Shown here piece by piece: positions 10,790 to 21,690 of a stretch of 64,000 nt of DNA. Source of the DNA: Notospermus geniculatus. Lineage: Eukaryota > Nemertea > Pilidiophora > Heteronemertea > Lineidae. Where the stretch lies: positions 62,001-126,000 of the forward strand of contig NMRB01000608.1 of the NCBI GenBank assembly GCA_002633025.1. The letters are read 5' to 3'. Position numbers and translations under genes: made by a program. Under the pieces are notes generated by a model. It saw only the letters and a list, made by a program, of their open reading frames with translations, made no database searches and was not told where the DNA came from. The stretch's first letter is position 1. Every line of letters starts with the position of its first letter.

Positions 10790-11200
10790 ACTAGCCCTAG
10801 GCTTTGGATTTTTGACACCTTCTTGGCCTAGGCCCTAACATTAGTAGGCTAAGGTCACAGGCATCAACTCATAGGCCTAGGCGTAATGTTACAATCATGA
10901 TCAGTCAAAGACTTTGATGGGCCCAATCCAGGCCTAGGGCCTACGCCCCCCCCCCCCCTAGTGGTACCGGTACCGGTATTTTGATGGCAATGCAGTTCAA
11001 ATGCCTAGGCCTAGGCCTACACTTGAACATGCAGGTCATCTGTTCTTCTGGGACATTAATCCTAACCAAGTTTCGGTCCGATTCGATTCTTAGCTTGGCT
11101 CCAGGTGGCCAAAAACAAGTCCTGCAACTTGGGAATGACTTGCCCCAGATGTTCGCTCATCCTCTCTCTGTCATTACACTACGGTATGTCAACGAGTGAG
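10790..11200. repeat. TAGGCCTA-rich tract plus R1 fragment
   Basis: AGGCCTAGGCC words recur up to 11020, with a C homopolymer near 10948. 11067-11112 repeats the R1 segment CAAGTTTCGGTCCGATTCG. Confidence 0.5.
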
Positions 11201-11521
11201 CACATGGTCCATGGACCATTTCATTTTAATTGCACTGTCCTTCTGATACATTTAGTGCAGCTGCAGTTTAAAATGGCTAGGGCGTTTCAATAATATTTGA
11301 CATTTTAGAAAACAGCACTCTGAAAATTTGGTGACTGGACCTAGCCCTTAATTGGTCAACGTCTTTACCGGGAAAACGTCAGGCACGTGGGTCGGTGCAA
11401 GCGTTGCCGTGATTGGTTGCTATTTCTGGAACCGGGGATATTCGGTGAACACAGAATGTGGTTTGCTTGCGTGAAGGTCAAGGGAGGAGAAGGCGAGTCT
11501 TTACCTGAACTCAGTGAAGAT

Positions 11522-12551
11522 CAGTCGACCCGCAAAGGTCCTTTTCTACGGCAGATTTATTTTGCACGCGGGAAAATAATAGGCGATCGGGGTCCTCGAC
11601 AAGGCTCCTCGAGTACCTCATTCGAGAAATCGGACACCTCGCAGAAAAGTGCGGTTATCGAGAAGACCGTTCAAATTCAACCGCATAAACCATACATCAG
11701 TATTTAGCTAAGACATTGACCTTTCCATTATTGTAATTTATTTTGGAATAATGCAAACGAGTGAAGAGAAATCGTTTAAGAAATTTCGTCCTCCGCACAG
11801 AATTGCAGGTCACTTGGAGTAGAGCGTTGTTAAAAACATCGCCATAACTCCATAAATACTTGCCTGCATAAAACCAGTAAAACTGAATGGATGGAGAAAC
11901 TATCAACCTCCAATCTGTATTAATTTCATACATCGGCATGGTATTCCAAGTTTTTGTACGCAGTTTGAACAGCAGTAGGTAACGATTCTCGCAGCCATAA
12001 ACCTGGTTCCTTGGCGGCCGATGGCGCTGACTGACGATTCGACCAGTCAGCGCCACCGTCGGAGCCCATGGAACCAGTTAGACAATGGATAAAGCGAAAG
12101 AGATTTCTTGAAAATGTGGTTGTGTTTCGGGGTGATTGTCAACCCCTCAGAGATGCGTGCATAAAACCACGCTTCGCATGTGGGTTCTTCTATGTTATAA
12201 CAACCCGAATGACCTAAGCAGAAGTTTCAAAATACTATTCCAAGAAAGTGTACGCACTTTGAAGAATGCCTGTTTTCGAAAACACAAGGTTACCTTTCGA
12301 TCGATAACTTGGCCAAAACTGAACCGATTTCGATGAAATTTTCGGCAACTTTCGTACAGAAACATCCATCAACATGTAAACATCACGCCACCTTCAAACG
12401 TCTTACTAATCGTGCGTAATTAGTGATTGTTTTATAGCGTCTGCTACGCCTACGTCACTGCCTCGCTTTCGTTCAGTGATTTAGCTGTTAGTACCGCCAA
12501 ATACCGCGGCTGACACGTCGTGGCGCTGTTCATACCTTTGCGGGTCGACTG
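11522..12551. mobile_element. 1.03 kb DNA transposon, CAGTCGACCCGCAAAGG termini, 4-bp target duplication, copy 1
   Basis: The 17-bp inverted ends are CAGTCGACCCGCAAAGG. AGAT flanks both sides (11518-11521, 12552-12555). A highly similar inverted copy lies at 31076-32143 with its own 4-bp duplication. Short ORFs (for example at 12136-12336) are shared by both copies but resemble no protein I know, so the family is treated as non-autonomous. The superfamily is not assigned; 4-bp duplications occur in several. Confidence 0.9.
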
Positions 12552-12768
12552 AGATGGGGGTGGCAGGATGTTGTTTTGGAAGAATGAGTTTTTATTTTGA
12601 ACTTCAACTTTTTGCAGAATCTGAGAGAGAACCGAACGAGAAGGCAGACACAACAGCGCGTAACCTGCAAGTGCAAGTTACGGAGGTTTTTTTTTTAAAC
12701 GAATCAGTTTCAAAGCAAAAGTAGGTGTGATATATGAAAAAAATAAGACGTAAAATACAGAGAGAAGT

Positions 12769-13470
12769 AAAATACTCTAACCTCTTCGATGTAAAACAGG
12801 TGTAATGTTTTTCACTGCCCCCGTTTGCCAATGCCCCCAAACAAAAGATTGACGGAATAAGCGGTAACGTGACAATGAGGGAGGCACTGATCAACATGTC
12901 TTTCTGTATTTGAGTGCCCGCCGAACAATATGACAATATGCCCCCCGTATGACAATGCCGCCGGGCATTCTCAGACATTTCACCTGTTCCAAAATAAATA
13001 TTCCAGACAGCAATGACTGACACAGGGCTATTCAACAGAAGTGGCCAATAAATGAGCTGCACCCTGTCTGCAAGGCCTAGCACCACCCACTATTTATGAT
13101 CTTTATGAGGGTATTGTGTCCTGGGCATTCACCAAGTCGTGACAACCTCAGTTCATCATGTAATTGTACAGCTAGTGGTGACGCAAGATGTGCCATCAAG
13201 GTCACAACTGTGATCAGTTTCTTCAAATTTCTTGCACCACGAACCCCGTTTTCCTATAAAAGAGACAGGAGTTGTCCTTCCTACATACTGCCAAGCCACA
13301 TGACCCACACAATAGGCCTTAAATGAGCAAGCAGAAGTTCATGACTTGGCTTGTAGAATATCCGGCCAATCAGAGAGTATTGCATGTTCCCTTCTCACTG
13401 CATAATACGTGGAGGCGGTCCTGAACCAAGTTAATGAACCGGTTTTACATCGAAGAGGTTAGAGTATTTT
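12769..13470. mobile_element. DNA element with 29-bp TIRs, carrying a nested MITE
   Basis: Ends read AAAATACTCTAACCTCTTCG and its inverse, about 29 bp each. Flanking GT occurs on both sides. A GGTGTAATG MITE (12799-12984) sits immediately inside the left terminus. No transposase. Confidence 0.75.
12799..12984. mobile_element. Uninterrupted GGTGTAATG MITE (empty-site reference)
   Basis: A 186-bp copy with ends GGTGTAATG and CATTTCACC. It matches 42-577 and shows an undisrupted TTGAGTGCCCGCC junction at about 12910-12922, where the other copy holds a 358-bp insertion. Confidence 0.8.
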
Positions 13471-13506
13471 GTAAAGCAATACAAACATTAAAAGATGTAA
13501 ACAAAT

Positions 13507-14075
13507 ACATGTACTCTCTTTTACACATTAAGAGGTCAGTGCTGGAAAGCTATCGAAGGTGTATAGGAATTATGAATGACAGGCCATGTGGGTAAATTCC
13601 GATATCTTACTGGCCTGATTGTAGTAGGACGTGCTCGTAACTTTCTGAGGTGTATAGAAATGCGAAATCACTTCACACATCCAAAGCCAACAGACCATAC
13701 TCTGTTACGAGAGGATGTTGATCTTTTCTGATAGCCAAATGCATGTCATTTTCAGGTTCTGTTTCCTAACACCAGACAACCATTCTATTTTATGATTGCT
13801 TTTCCTGTGAATCCGGAAACTGATCCTGAAAATGACAGTGGGGTATTAGAAAAGATCGACAACTTCATGTAACATTATATCGCCTGCTGGCTTTGGGTCT
13901 GTGATGTAATTACGCATTTCTACACACCTGAAAATTTTTTTCACCACGTCCTACCCCGCAATCATGGCCAATACGAAATCGGAATTCATCTAAATGACCT
14001 TTCAATCATAATTTATGCACAAACCATCCGTTTTTTTCAGAACTGACCTTTTAATATGTAAAAGAGAGTATATAT
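13507..14075. mobile_element. Foldback element with about 270-bp arms
   Basis: Arms begin near TACTCTCTTTTACACATTAA (13510) and its inverse (14050), and similarity continues almost to the centre near 13785. Arms differ at many sites, so the insertion is old. No ORF of note. Confidence 0.75.
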
Positions 14076-14340
14076 TGTACAGTGTGAAATATATAAAGCA
14101 ATATAAAGTGTAAAATACGATAGAAATCAATATAACGTGTAAATATGATGGATAGAAATATAAAATGTAAAATATGATGTAATGAAAAGAAAAAGTAATT
14201 GTAAAGAAATACTGTATAAACCGTAAAATATAACGTAAAGCGATATAAAAATAAAATATGGCGTAAAGCGATATATAGTATATGTAAATGTAAAATATGA
14301 CGTGGGCCAACACAATGATGAGAGGAAGGTAAAATACAGT
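14055..14340. repeat. AT-rich degenerate tandem repeat
   Basis: Units resembling GTAAAATATGACGTAAAGCG recur with a period of about 25-30 bp. The overlapping Tyr/Phe-rich ORFs on the minus strand are by-products of this repeat. Confidence 0.6.
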
Positions 14341-14799
14341 ACAGATCATAACTGACATCCCTAAATGACATCCCTAAATCGCGCTGAGTTATGCGTAACT
14401 TACGCGCACCTTTTGAGCTACACTGTTAGAAAAAACAGTAGATTTTACAGAAATTTTTTTACAGAATCAGTTCGTAAATGATAATAATGGGATTTTTTTT
14501 GTTATTTTACAGCAAAGTCCTTCTTAAAACATATTTTCCCTGTCATTTACAGAATTCACATGTTAAAATACAGGATACATTCTTTTTTTCCTGTAAATTT
14601 ACGACAATTTCTGTAGTTCCTGTTCTTAAAACGAAACATATTGTAAAAGTACTGAACTTTATTAAAATAAATACAGATCCCCTTAGAATTCTTAATAGTG
14701 AATTTCTATATTTGTACAACATCTGCCTTTAAATATAAGGCCGCTATTCTTCTACGGAGATTGTTCTAAATTTACAGAAACTCTGTGTTTCAACAAAAA

Positions 14800-15050
14800 C
14801 TGTCCGTAAATGAAAATAATGGATTTTTTTGTAAAGTCCTTTTTACAGAAACTGTTTGTAAATGATAATAATAGAATTTTTTGTAAGGTCTTTTTACAGA
14901 AACTGTTCGTAAATGATAATAATGGAATTTTTTGTAATGTCTTTTTACAGAAACACTTCGTAAATGATAATAATGGAATTTTTTGTAATGTCTTTTTACA
15001 GAAACACTTCGTAAATGGTAATAATGGATTTTTTGTAGAGTCATTTACAG
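14800..15050. repeat. 61-bp tandem repeat array
   Basis: About four units containing CGTAAATGATAATAATGG and CTTTTTACAGAAAC. Translations on both strands are repetitive and not taken as genes. Confidence 0.8.
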
Positions 15051-15189
15051 AATTCACGTTAAAATACAGGATGCATTCCTTTTCCTGTACATTTATGACA
15101 ATTTCTGGAGTTCGTGTTCTTAAAAAGAGACTATTCTAAATTTACAGAAAAAGGATTATTATCTGTGTTTTAACCGGTGACTTCTATAA

Positions 15190-15320
15190 TCGAGAGGTTA
15201 AGAGATCGCTCCGTTAACGGTAACACTAACGCTAACGTTATTTTTTGCATTGCAAATGTACGTCAGAAATAGCGTTATCGTTAGTGTTATCGTTAACAGA
15301 TCGGTTTCTTAACCTCTCGA
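15190..15320. mobile_element. Palindromic MITE, TCGAGAGGTTAAGAGATCG type
   Basis: Arms of about 55 bp carry GTTAACGGTAACACTAACGC and TAGTGTTATCGTTAAC. It lies inside the 1.9 kb element. Confidence 0.75.
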
Positions 15321-15749
15321 ATGACGTGAAACATTTATGCAAAAAGTTGTATATTTACGCAATAACTTGTAATTTTACAACTTCGCCGAAGTAGTGAATC
15401 ATTCTGCGCATGTGCAGTTTGTACTTCCGATTGTTGGCTTCCGTATACTGTGAGTTGATATTTCGAAGTTTTATCTCATCAAATCCTTGAAAAATCTTAT
15501 TTATAAACGGAAACAGAAGACATTTAATGGTATTTACTGTAGGTCTCGTCTGCTGGCATGCAGTGGCTGGTGGAGTGACCATTACCCTCCTTCTCCAATG
15601 CAGTTTGTTGTTTTTATCGTCACTATACCTAGTTGTTTTCTTCACTGAATATTCATTTGATTTCATTATTACAGTCCATTTGTGACATTTGTGATATGAC
15701 GTTTGATCATAAAGAATTGTAACCATTCCTTTATGGCTTTATCATAAGT

Positions 15750-16215
15750 CAGTCCCCAGTACGTCTTTGTTTTTACAGGAAGCAATTTTGTGCTGAAATG
15801 GTACCACTTATAAATTTACAGAAAGTGCCTGCAGCAGAGTCCCCAGCATTTCTCTTTTTTTACAGGAAGCAATTTTGTGCTGAAATGGTACCACCTATAA
15901 ATTTACAGAAAGTGCCTGCAGCAGAGTCCCCAGTACGTCTTTGTTTTTACAGGAATCATTTTTGTGCTGAAATGGTACCACCTATAAATTTACAGAAAGT
16001 GCCTGCAGCAGAGTCCCCAGTATTTCTGTGTTTTTACAGGAAGCAATTTTGTGCTAAAACGGTACCACGTATAAATTTACAGAAAGTGCCTGCAGCAGAG
16101 TCCCCAGCATTTCTGTGTTTTTACAGGAAGCAATTTTGTACTAAAATGGTACCACCTATAAATTTACAGAAACTGCCTGCAGCGGAGTCCCCAGTACTTC
16201 TGTGTTTTTACAGGG
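15750..16215 (+). repeat. 87-bp tandem repeat array, open in one frame
   Basis: Five units of 87 bp (29 codons) each contain AGTGCCTGCAGCAGAGTCCC. Because the period is a multiple of three, one frame stays open for 188 codons (15798-16364) with a repeating MVPPINLQKVPAAESP motif. I see no sign that it is translated; an alternative is a real repeat protein of this element. Confidence 0.75.
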
Positions 16216-16339
16216 ATCTGATGAGGGCAGTAATACAGATTTCTGTATTTGTAACTTCACCTGTAAATATACAGAAAGTGCTGGGGACTCTGCTGCAGGC
16301 ACTTTTCTGTAATTTTATCGACAAAATTTCTAACAGTGT

Positions 16340-17280
16340 AATGTTCCGTGTAAGTTACGCGTAACTCAGTATCTTGTATCTGCGTAACCTGAGCGTAACT
16401 TATGTGTAACTCACGCGTAAGAACTTACATGTATGTTACGCGATATTTCATGCAGAATTACATGCGTATAATTCGCGTAACTTCAGTGCTTTTGCTGAAA
16501 AAAAAGCCAGGGGAGCAACTAATTGCTCTATTGTAACCCTCACCTTTTTTCTCTAGGAGAGCAATATATATTGCTCTTGTCCTGAACCATAAGAAGAACA
16601 CTGCTCTACAGAAAGCATTTAGGAAAGCAAGGTTCTACATTCATTCGGAGGAATACGGCATCCTGTCGTCTTGTGAATAACGACTTCTTTAATCATGGAA
16701 TCCGATATGACTGAAATGTCTCAACTGGTAGCATTAAAGCGGATTGTTCGTGTCTGTCCAAAGTGAATCAAAAATAATAAAACGACGCGTTTTATTCGTA
16801 ACAACAACTGGTAAATGCATTGCGGCGGCTGCTCCGGAAACGGTGCTGTGGAATCTTTGACTCGGCACGAATAGTCCGCTTTAAGTGCAAGCCGGAGTCA
16901 GCAGTTCAGATGGGGATTTGCGGCATAATGACAAGACATAGTCGTACTCTTTTGTCGTCATTTCCACGTACAATTCTCAGAATAAACAAGACAGAACAGG
17001 CATTTTAAAAGAAAACTGGATCTGGATGTTTATTTCAACACAGATATGGAAACACGACTCAAATGCAGTTTACTGAATTATTGGGAATTACGAAACATCA
17101 AACGAAACAAACCACTGCCTGTGGGTATCTCAATGACTAGGTGGGCCTACTGGCATGTACCATTATGCGAGGTAAGTACACATGGAAATACAATACACTC
17201 AATAACATGAATAATCAGCAGCATGTCCACTGCAAACTATTCCAATGGCCCAGGCTGCTGCCTTGCCTCGTTAATCATTT
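16340..17280. other. Intergenic; GCGTAAC-rich flank and one small foldback
   Basis: GCGTAACT words cluster at 16345-16490. AAAGCGGATTGTTCGTG near 16736 recurs inverted near 16866, a foldback of about 150 bp. No gene. Confidence 0.5.
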
Positions 17281-17439
17281 CCAGCAATTTCAACCACCTT
17301 CCCCACCACCATGACCACATTCAAGTTCAATATTATCAATTGCAACTGGAGCATCCTTCTCCAATTCTTCAACCTCACCACCTTTGACCTTCATCATTCC
17401 TTCAACATCATCACCAGCAGTGCCCTCCGATCTTTCACC

Positions 17440-17710
17440 ACCTGCCACCCTATCATCACTCTGCCCCAAACCTTTAACCTCATCAGTGCCCTTTAACTGC
17501 CCATCATCATCATTGTCAGTAGCCTCCATGAACACAGTTCCCTCAGTCTAGGTGCCACCTTATCATCAGTCTGCCCCAAACTTTTAACATCATCAGTGCA
17601 CTTCAACTGCCCATCATCATCATTGTCAGTAGCCTCCATGAACACAGTTCCCTCAGTCTCCAATCATTCACCACCCGACACCTTATCACCAGTCTGCCCC
17701 AAGTCCTCCC
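17440..17710. repeat. Tandem repeat of about 115-130 bp
   Basis: Two full units and a partial one contain CATCATCATCATTGTCAGTA and CCATGAACACAGTTCCCTC. The array lies just past the stop of the minus-strand frame at 17686 and resembles its acidic tail, so that tail seems to have been duplicated. Confidence 0.7.
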
Positions 17711-18273
17711 ACAATATCATAACCCTCACCTGCAGTGTCCTCCCCCATGGTTAACCCTTCATCTATATCTAGACGTTGGTTTTCCCACTCATCCTCGCTA
17801 TCAATGGACGCATCTGCAGCTAATTCACTCAACCGCCTCCCAGCTTCAAACGCATCATCATCATCGTCGTCGCCATAATTAACATCCGACGATGAATTAC
17901 CAGAGCCATAAATTTCAAGGTCAGCAGATACGTCATCAGAGTTGGACATCTCAGATTCATCAACAGGGGACCTGGCTTCAGCAGACACTTCGTCGTCTGA
18001 AGAGGAATCATTGTCACTCGCAGTAGGTTGCTTCCTTTTAACACATCGCCTGTCAGTCTGAACACCAATCATGTTAAAACTTGCTGGGTCAAGTTTTAAT
18101 ACCCTGCACTTTTGCATGTGGATTTGTAGCGCCCGTTCAATTATTTGGTCCCTCTCCTCCGGGTTGAATGACAGGTGGTTGACTTTGATCATTAACAGAT
18201 CCTCCATCGTATCGGGTAACAAGCCCAAGCTCCTGTCGGACAACACTGACGTCAACTGACTAAATCCTTTTTA
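17686..18273 (-). CDS. 3' exon of an unassigned, possibly hAT-like, protein with acidic tail
   Basis: The minus-strand frame opens after an in-frame TAA at about 18277 and runs about 194 codons to 17686. Its first 50 residues (SQLTSVLSDRSLGLLPDTME, then DLLMIKVNHLSF) resemble the C-terminal dimerisation end of hAT transposases, where a Leu-Pro motif precedes hydrophobic residues ending in Asn; this is a resemblance only. A basic KRKQP follows, then a long Ser/Asp/Glu-rich tail including a DDDDDD run, ending in DW. The frame is cut upstream by a dispersed repeat at 18268, so any 5' coding part is lost, or the segment is a last exon with an AG acceptor near 18258-18270. It could be a domesticated gene or a dead transposon end. 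Confidence 0.4.
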
Positions 18274-18630
18274 GCTCAGCTGACCAAAGGTCAGCGGAGC
18301 TGTTCATATGTGTACTGAGTGGCGTCCGTTTGTCTGTCTGTCTGTGTGTAGTCCGTTAAACTGGCACGTTTCGCAACCGCAAGGCACAGGGTCATGAAAG
18401 TTGGTGGAGTGGTAGGCCCTAGGGAGGGCTTGAAACAGAACCAAAAAGTTTCGCGATTTGACCTACATTCTGCTCTCCAGGGGGCATTTTACGCAAAATG
18501 AAAAATCCCAATTACTCAGTCCGTAGAAAATAAATCAAACTGTAATTCACATATTGTGTTGCTTAGTTTTTCCCTCATCTCCTGTAGGGGTCAATTGTTT
18601 GGAATCTTTCCACCAGGGGGCGTAATCTGT
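18268..18630 (+). repeat. Dispersed repeat R1-like, divergent subfamily
   Basis: It begins AGCTCAGCTGACCAAAGGTC AGCGGAGCT (hairpin), then CCGTTTGTCTGTCTG and CACGTTTCGCAACCGC. The later part (CCAGGGGGCATTTTACGC) matches the fragment at 49975-50170. Confidence 0.6.
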
Positions 18631-18639
18631 AGAAATCAA

Positions 18640-19515
18640 AAACAAGGGTATTTGAATTTCCCTCTCAGCACCTGAGCATGCTCAGTGAATGTCACTTATG
18701 ATGTCACAATTGTATGCTGTGGATTTGACAAAGGGAATTGAGAGAACAGCCCATTCACTCACAGCTTATCTGTCGCATGTGCAGAGAGGGCATATAGGCC
18801 TACTGCTCATCTTTACGCTGCTAGGCCTAAATCTTTATTTCCAATTCATGCTTTGGACTTTACCTAGGCCAGTTTAATCAGGTAGGTGCAACTCTATGCA
18901 ATTGAGACTGCTGAGTGAATCTCATGATCTGAAATGAAAGACTGAATAAATAGGCCTATACAAACACAGAACACACTACTTCATGACTCAGGCCTGGTCT
19001 AGCCTACAACCACCTCACCTACCAGCTGACTACAGCCTACAACATAGGCCTATAGGCTACATGCAAGGCTTGTAAAGGTGTAGGCTAGGCCTTGTGGTTA
19101 GATACAGCGGCTCCTGAGAATCAGAATGTATTCTCTGTGAAGTGTGTAAGGACCTCTGGTCCCCCAGTATAGTATCAACCACAAGAAACTCTGGGGCAGC
19201 TGGTCAAGGAAGGGGCTGCCTACACCAGCCAGCTACTGGTATTAACACAGTAGTGTCAAATCCAGATTGATGGGAACAGGAGGCGGTGGATTACTGTTGG
19301 TTGGGGTTATGTTGGAAGTGGACAATATGGACCTCTCCTCACACCCGACAGCTTTACTATAGCTGTCGAGTGTGGTCAGAGGTGTCTACGTGTTTAGCCA
19401 TATACCAGCCTGATGGCGACAGGGTTCGCGAAGCGACGTTTTGTGGTGTTAGATCATGCAGCGAGAGTGGAGTTGCTGCGGCGTGTAACTGTTTTGGGCA
19501 GGGGAAAGAAAAATA
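18640..19515. other. Intergenic, TAGGCCTA words and a hairpin repeat
   Basis: AGGCCTA words are frequent at 18795-19090. 19265-19400 is homologous in layout to 28225-28370 and contains the hairpin CACACCCGACAGCT/AGCTGTCGAGTGTGG. No gene. Confidence 0.5.
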
Positions 19516-19517
19516 AT

Positions 19518-19668
19518 AGGGAGGTTTCGAAATCAAACGATCAACGTAAACTTTACGACAACGTTATTTTTCGTACTACACATTAACCAGATTTTATACA
19601 GAATTTTCGGTACAAAAATAATGTTGTCGTTAACGTTTACGTTTATCGTTTGATTTCGAAACCTTCCT
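19518..19668. mobile_element. Palindromic MITE, AGGGAGGTTTCGAAATC type
   Basis: Arms of about 55 bp carry AAACGATCAACGTAAAC and ACGTTTATCGTTTGATT. Its first 12 bp match the ends of the 1.07 kb element at 45691-46757, suggesting a shared transposase. Confidence 0.8.
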
Positions 19669-19743
19669 ATTATCCGGACAAGTCTACTTCCAAACACAGT
19701 AAATGTATTTGAAAGAAACAAAATGTGGAGAAAAAGTCCTTCC

Positions 19744-19826
19744 ACCGACCGGACTCGAACCCACGGATGTCGGAAACCATTCTTTGCCCATGCTGGGCTG
19801 TAACCACTGGGCTACTGGGCTCGCCA
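19744..19826 (-). tRNA. tRNA-like sequence (pseudogene or SINE head)
   Basis: On the minus strand, box A (TAGCCCAGTGGTTA) and box B (GGGTTCGAGTCC) are intact and about 50 bp apart, leaving room for a long variable arm. The anticodon arm is imperfect (GCCCAGCATGGGC). A functional tRNA is doubtful. Confidence 0.4.
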
Positions 19827-19916
19827 CGACGACACCGAATATTTTAGTGATACAAATGCGGCGATGGCCTAATTCAACTTAATTAACTTAATCGGCTTAC
19901 GGAAGTGCAGCATCCG

Positions 19917-20050
19917 TCGTCATCGTACATTAGCTGGGCATGTTTCGTAACCGCTCCTGGGGCTATTGATCTGAAACTTGGCAGATATATACCCCAGGTA
20001 ATATGACATACGACACCAACTTTTGGTCCAATTTGACATCTTGGAGGTTA
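19917..20050 (+). repeat. R1 repeat fragment
   Basis: It contains CATGTTTCGTAACCGCTCC and GGGCTATTGATCTGAAACTT, matching the R1 copies at 9769 and 48328. Confidence 0.7.
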
Positions 20051-20480
20051 AAAGCGTTATGCTCCCGAAAAGGCATTCAAGGCCAATTGTGTTGCTTCTG
20101 CAGCAAGACTCAAACTCACCTCCATCAAAACCCCTAAGAAAATTCAGTTGGAGATTCTCTCGTTGACGTCGCATAATGTATTCCACCATTTTGTGTACTA
20201 CTGATCACCTGATAACGGCGTGAGTTGGAGAGTGTCTCCCTTGCGGTTGGAGAGTGTCTCGTGACGTCAGACACCAGAAATCTCGGTGCGGCCAGAAGCC
20301 AATACCGAACCCTCATAGCCCTAGCGGTGGGTTCGGGAACCAAACTACGCGAAATACTGGTCGCTGATTAGTTGATGACATTTTGCGCCATCTAGTGTAG
20401 AGAAACATGATCCGGCCCCATCTGTGCCAGTGGTTGAGAGCGTATAACTAGTATTAAGCTCGAGGCCACTGGGGACGAGT
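20051..20480. other. Intergenic, no feature recognised
   Basis: GGTTGGAGAGTGTCTC occurs twice near 20225-20260. No gene or inverted repeat is visible. Confidence 0.4.
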
Positions 20481-20486
20481 GTAAAA

Positions 20487-21092
20487 AAAGGCGAGAAAAA
20501 TCGAGCCAGGAACTACAGACCAATTAGTTTGACCTGCGTTTGTTGTAGGATGCTTGAAACTCTAATAAGTGGGCACATCAGGGAACATCTTCAAACTAAT
20601 GATTTCTTCTCTGAACAACAACACTGTTTTACTCTCCACAAGAGCTGCATCACCAACTTTTTGGAGGTCGTGTACCGGTGGAACAGCTCCCTTGACGCCG
20701 GAGATAGCGTTGATGTGATATTTTTAGATTATTCGAAAGCATTCGATACTGTGCCCCATGAAAGACTGTTGAGGAAAGTTGCAAGCTATGGGATTGGTGA
20801 TCCAGATCCACTCCTTGGCTGGATTCGAGATTTTTTGTCGGATCGTCGTCAACAAGAGCATGTAAACGCCTCTGCTTCCGAGTTTAGACAAGTACGTACT
20901 GGGGTACCTCAGGGAAGCGTGCTGTGCCCGCTATTATTCAACATATACATTAACGACATGCCAGAGGTAACAACATGCCCCATCAAGCTATTTGCTGATG
21001 ATGCTAAGATCTACAATAGTAATACCATCGAGGATTGCCAAGTTCTTCAACGGGATCTTGCCAGGTTGCAGGTTTGGCCGCCTTGGCAATGA
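20487..21092 (+). pseudogene. LINE reverse transcriptase fragment (L2/CR1 group)
   Basis: The frame opens with RNYRPISLTCVCCRMLETLI, the classic start of the LINE reverse transcriptase core, and runs 202 codons. Motifs in order: FLDYSKAFDTVPHERLL (catalytic Asp of motif A), RTGVPQGSVLCPLLFNIYI (motif B) and LFADDAKIYN (motif C, both Asp kept). The usual Gly after SVL is replaced by Cys. Coding similarity stops at the TGA at 21090-21092, after LARLQVWPPWQ, where thumb and C-terminal regions should follow. There is no endonuclease upstream. This is an internal fragment truncated at both ends. The GGGGACGAGTGT just upstream resembles sequence near 27693 in the Mutator-like element. Confidence 0.85.
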
Positions 21093-21099
21093 GAAACGA

Positions 21100-21690
21100 T
21101 TTTTAAAAAGGTTCTTCAGAGGAATTTCTAGGGTCGACTGGTGCATGATATCACGCTGATTTTTAAATTCAACATTCCGAATTTTGACATACGAGGCTTT
21201 TTGATATTGAAATTTTCAGGATATTTTTTGTGATATTTTGTATGAAACCCTAAATTTCGTATGCGGTCTTTTAACAACATCATGCGGCATAATATATCAC
21301 AAGTGGATGTTGTAACCTTTGACGTTAGCTGAGATATTAGGCCGAGCTGTCTTTTTATTTTTAACAAGACTGTACCTTCCCTCATAAAGACAAATGCTGA
21401 CAATAAAATTCAGGATAATCGGTCAGTGTCCTCAAATTAAATGGCACGCGGGTTCCTCATTGACGGAAACCAAATGCACTGACGCTGACGACGACACCGA
21501 CGGCACGCCAAGGACCTTACAGTGCCAATATTTTTTATTATGAAATGTCTGGGTCACTGCGATATCATGAGATATTAATATACCGTATCTCAAATTATTT
21601 TGAATAAGTTACTGCCCTTGAACCTGATGACAAATTTCTGTGGCTGGTCGCTTTGCAATAATATCTGTTGCTGTGTGTTTTCAATATGAA
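21100..21690. other. Intergenic, no feature recognised
   Basis: AT-rich. The short minus-strand ORF near 21128-21403 shows no recognisable motif. Confidence 0.4.

Larger units (their letters stand above)
8970..11347. mobile_element. 2.4 kb TTAA-flanked DNA transposon with about 130-bp TIRs
   Basis: Ends read GGGCTACGTCCAGTCACC and, inverted, GGGCTAGGTCCAGTCACC; similarity extends about 130 bp inward on both sides. TTAA lies directly outside each end (8966-8969, 11348-11351). A TTAA duplication is typical of piggyBac and a few other superfamilies. No transposase is present. The interior holds a foldback (about 9121-9750) and a dispersed repeat (9769-10590). Confidence 0.75.
14421..16338. mobile_element. 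1.9 kb CACTGTTAG-family element with internal tandem repeats
   Basis: Termini are CACTGTTAGAAA and its inverse with TA outside both ends (14419-14420, 16339-16340). The left part contains about four units of a 61-bp repeat (14800-15050), the right part about five units of an 87-bp repeat (15750-16215). A separate palindromic MITE sits at 15190-15320. The short copy at 161-518 is an inverted internal-deletion relative. It inserted into a GCGTAAC-rich tract. No transposase is recognised. Confidence 0.8.

Noticed and set aside
12136-12336. Shared ORF in both CAGTCGACCC elements as a transposase
   Set aside because: It is short, has no catalytic motif, and conservation follows from the recent common origin of the two copies.
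14002-14371. Tyr/Phe-rich ORFs on the minus strand, possibly membrane proteins
   Set aside because: They arise from an AT-rich degenerate tandem repeat and overlap in several frames.
15798-16364. 188-codon repetitive ORF as a protein-coding gene
   Set aside because: It is fully explained by an 87-bp tandem array whose period is a multiple of three, inside a transposon. Kept only as a repeat and a question.
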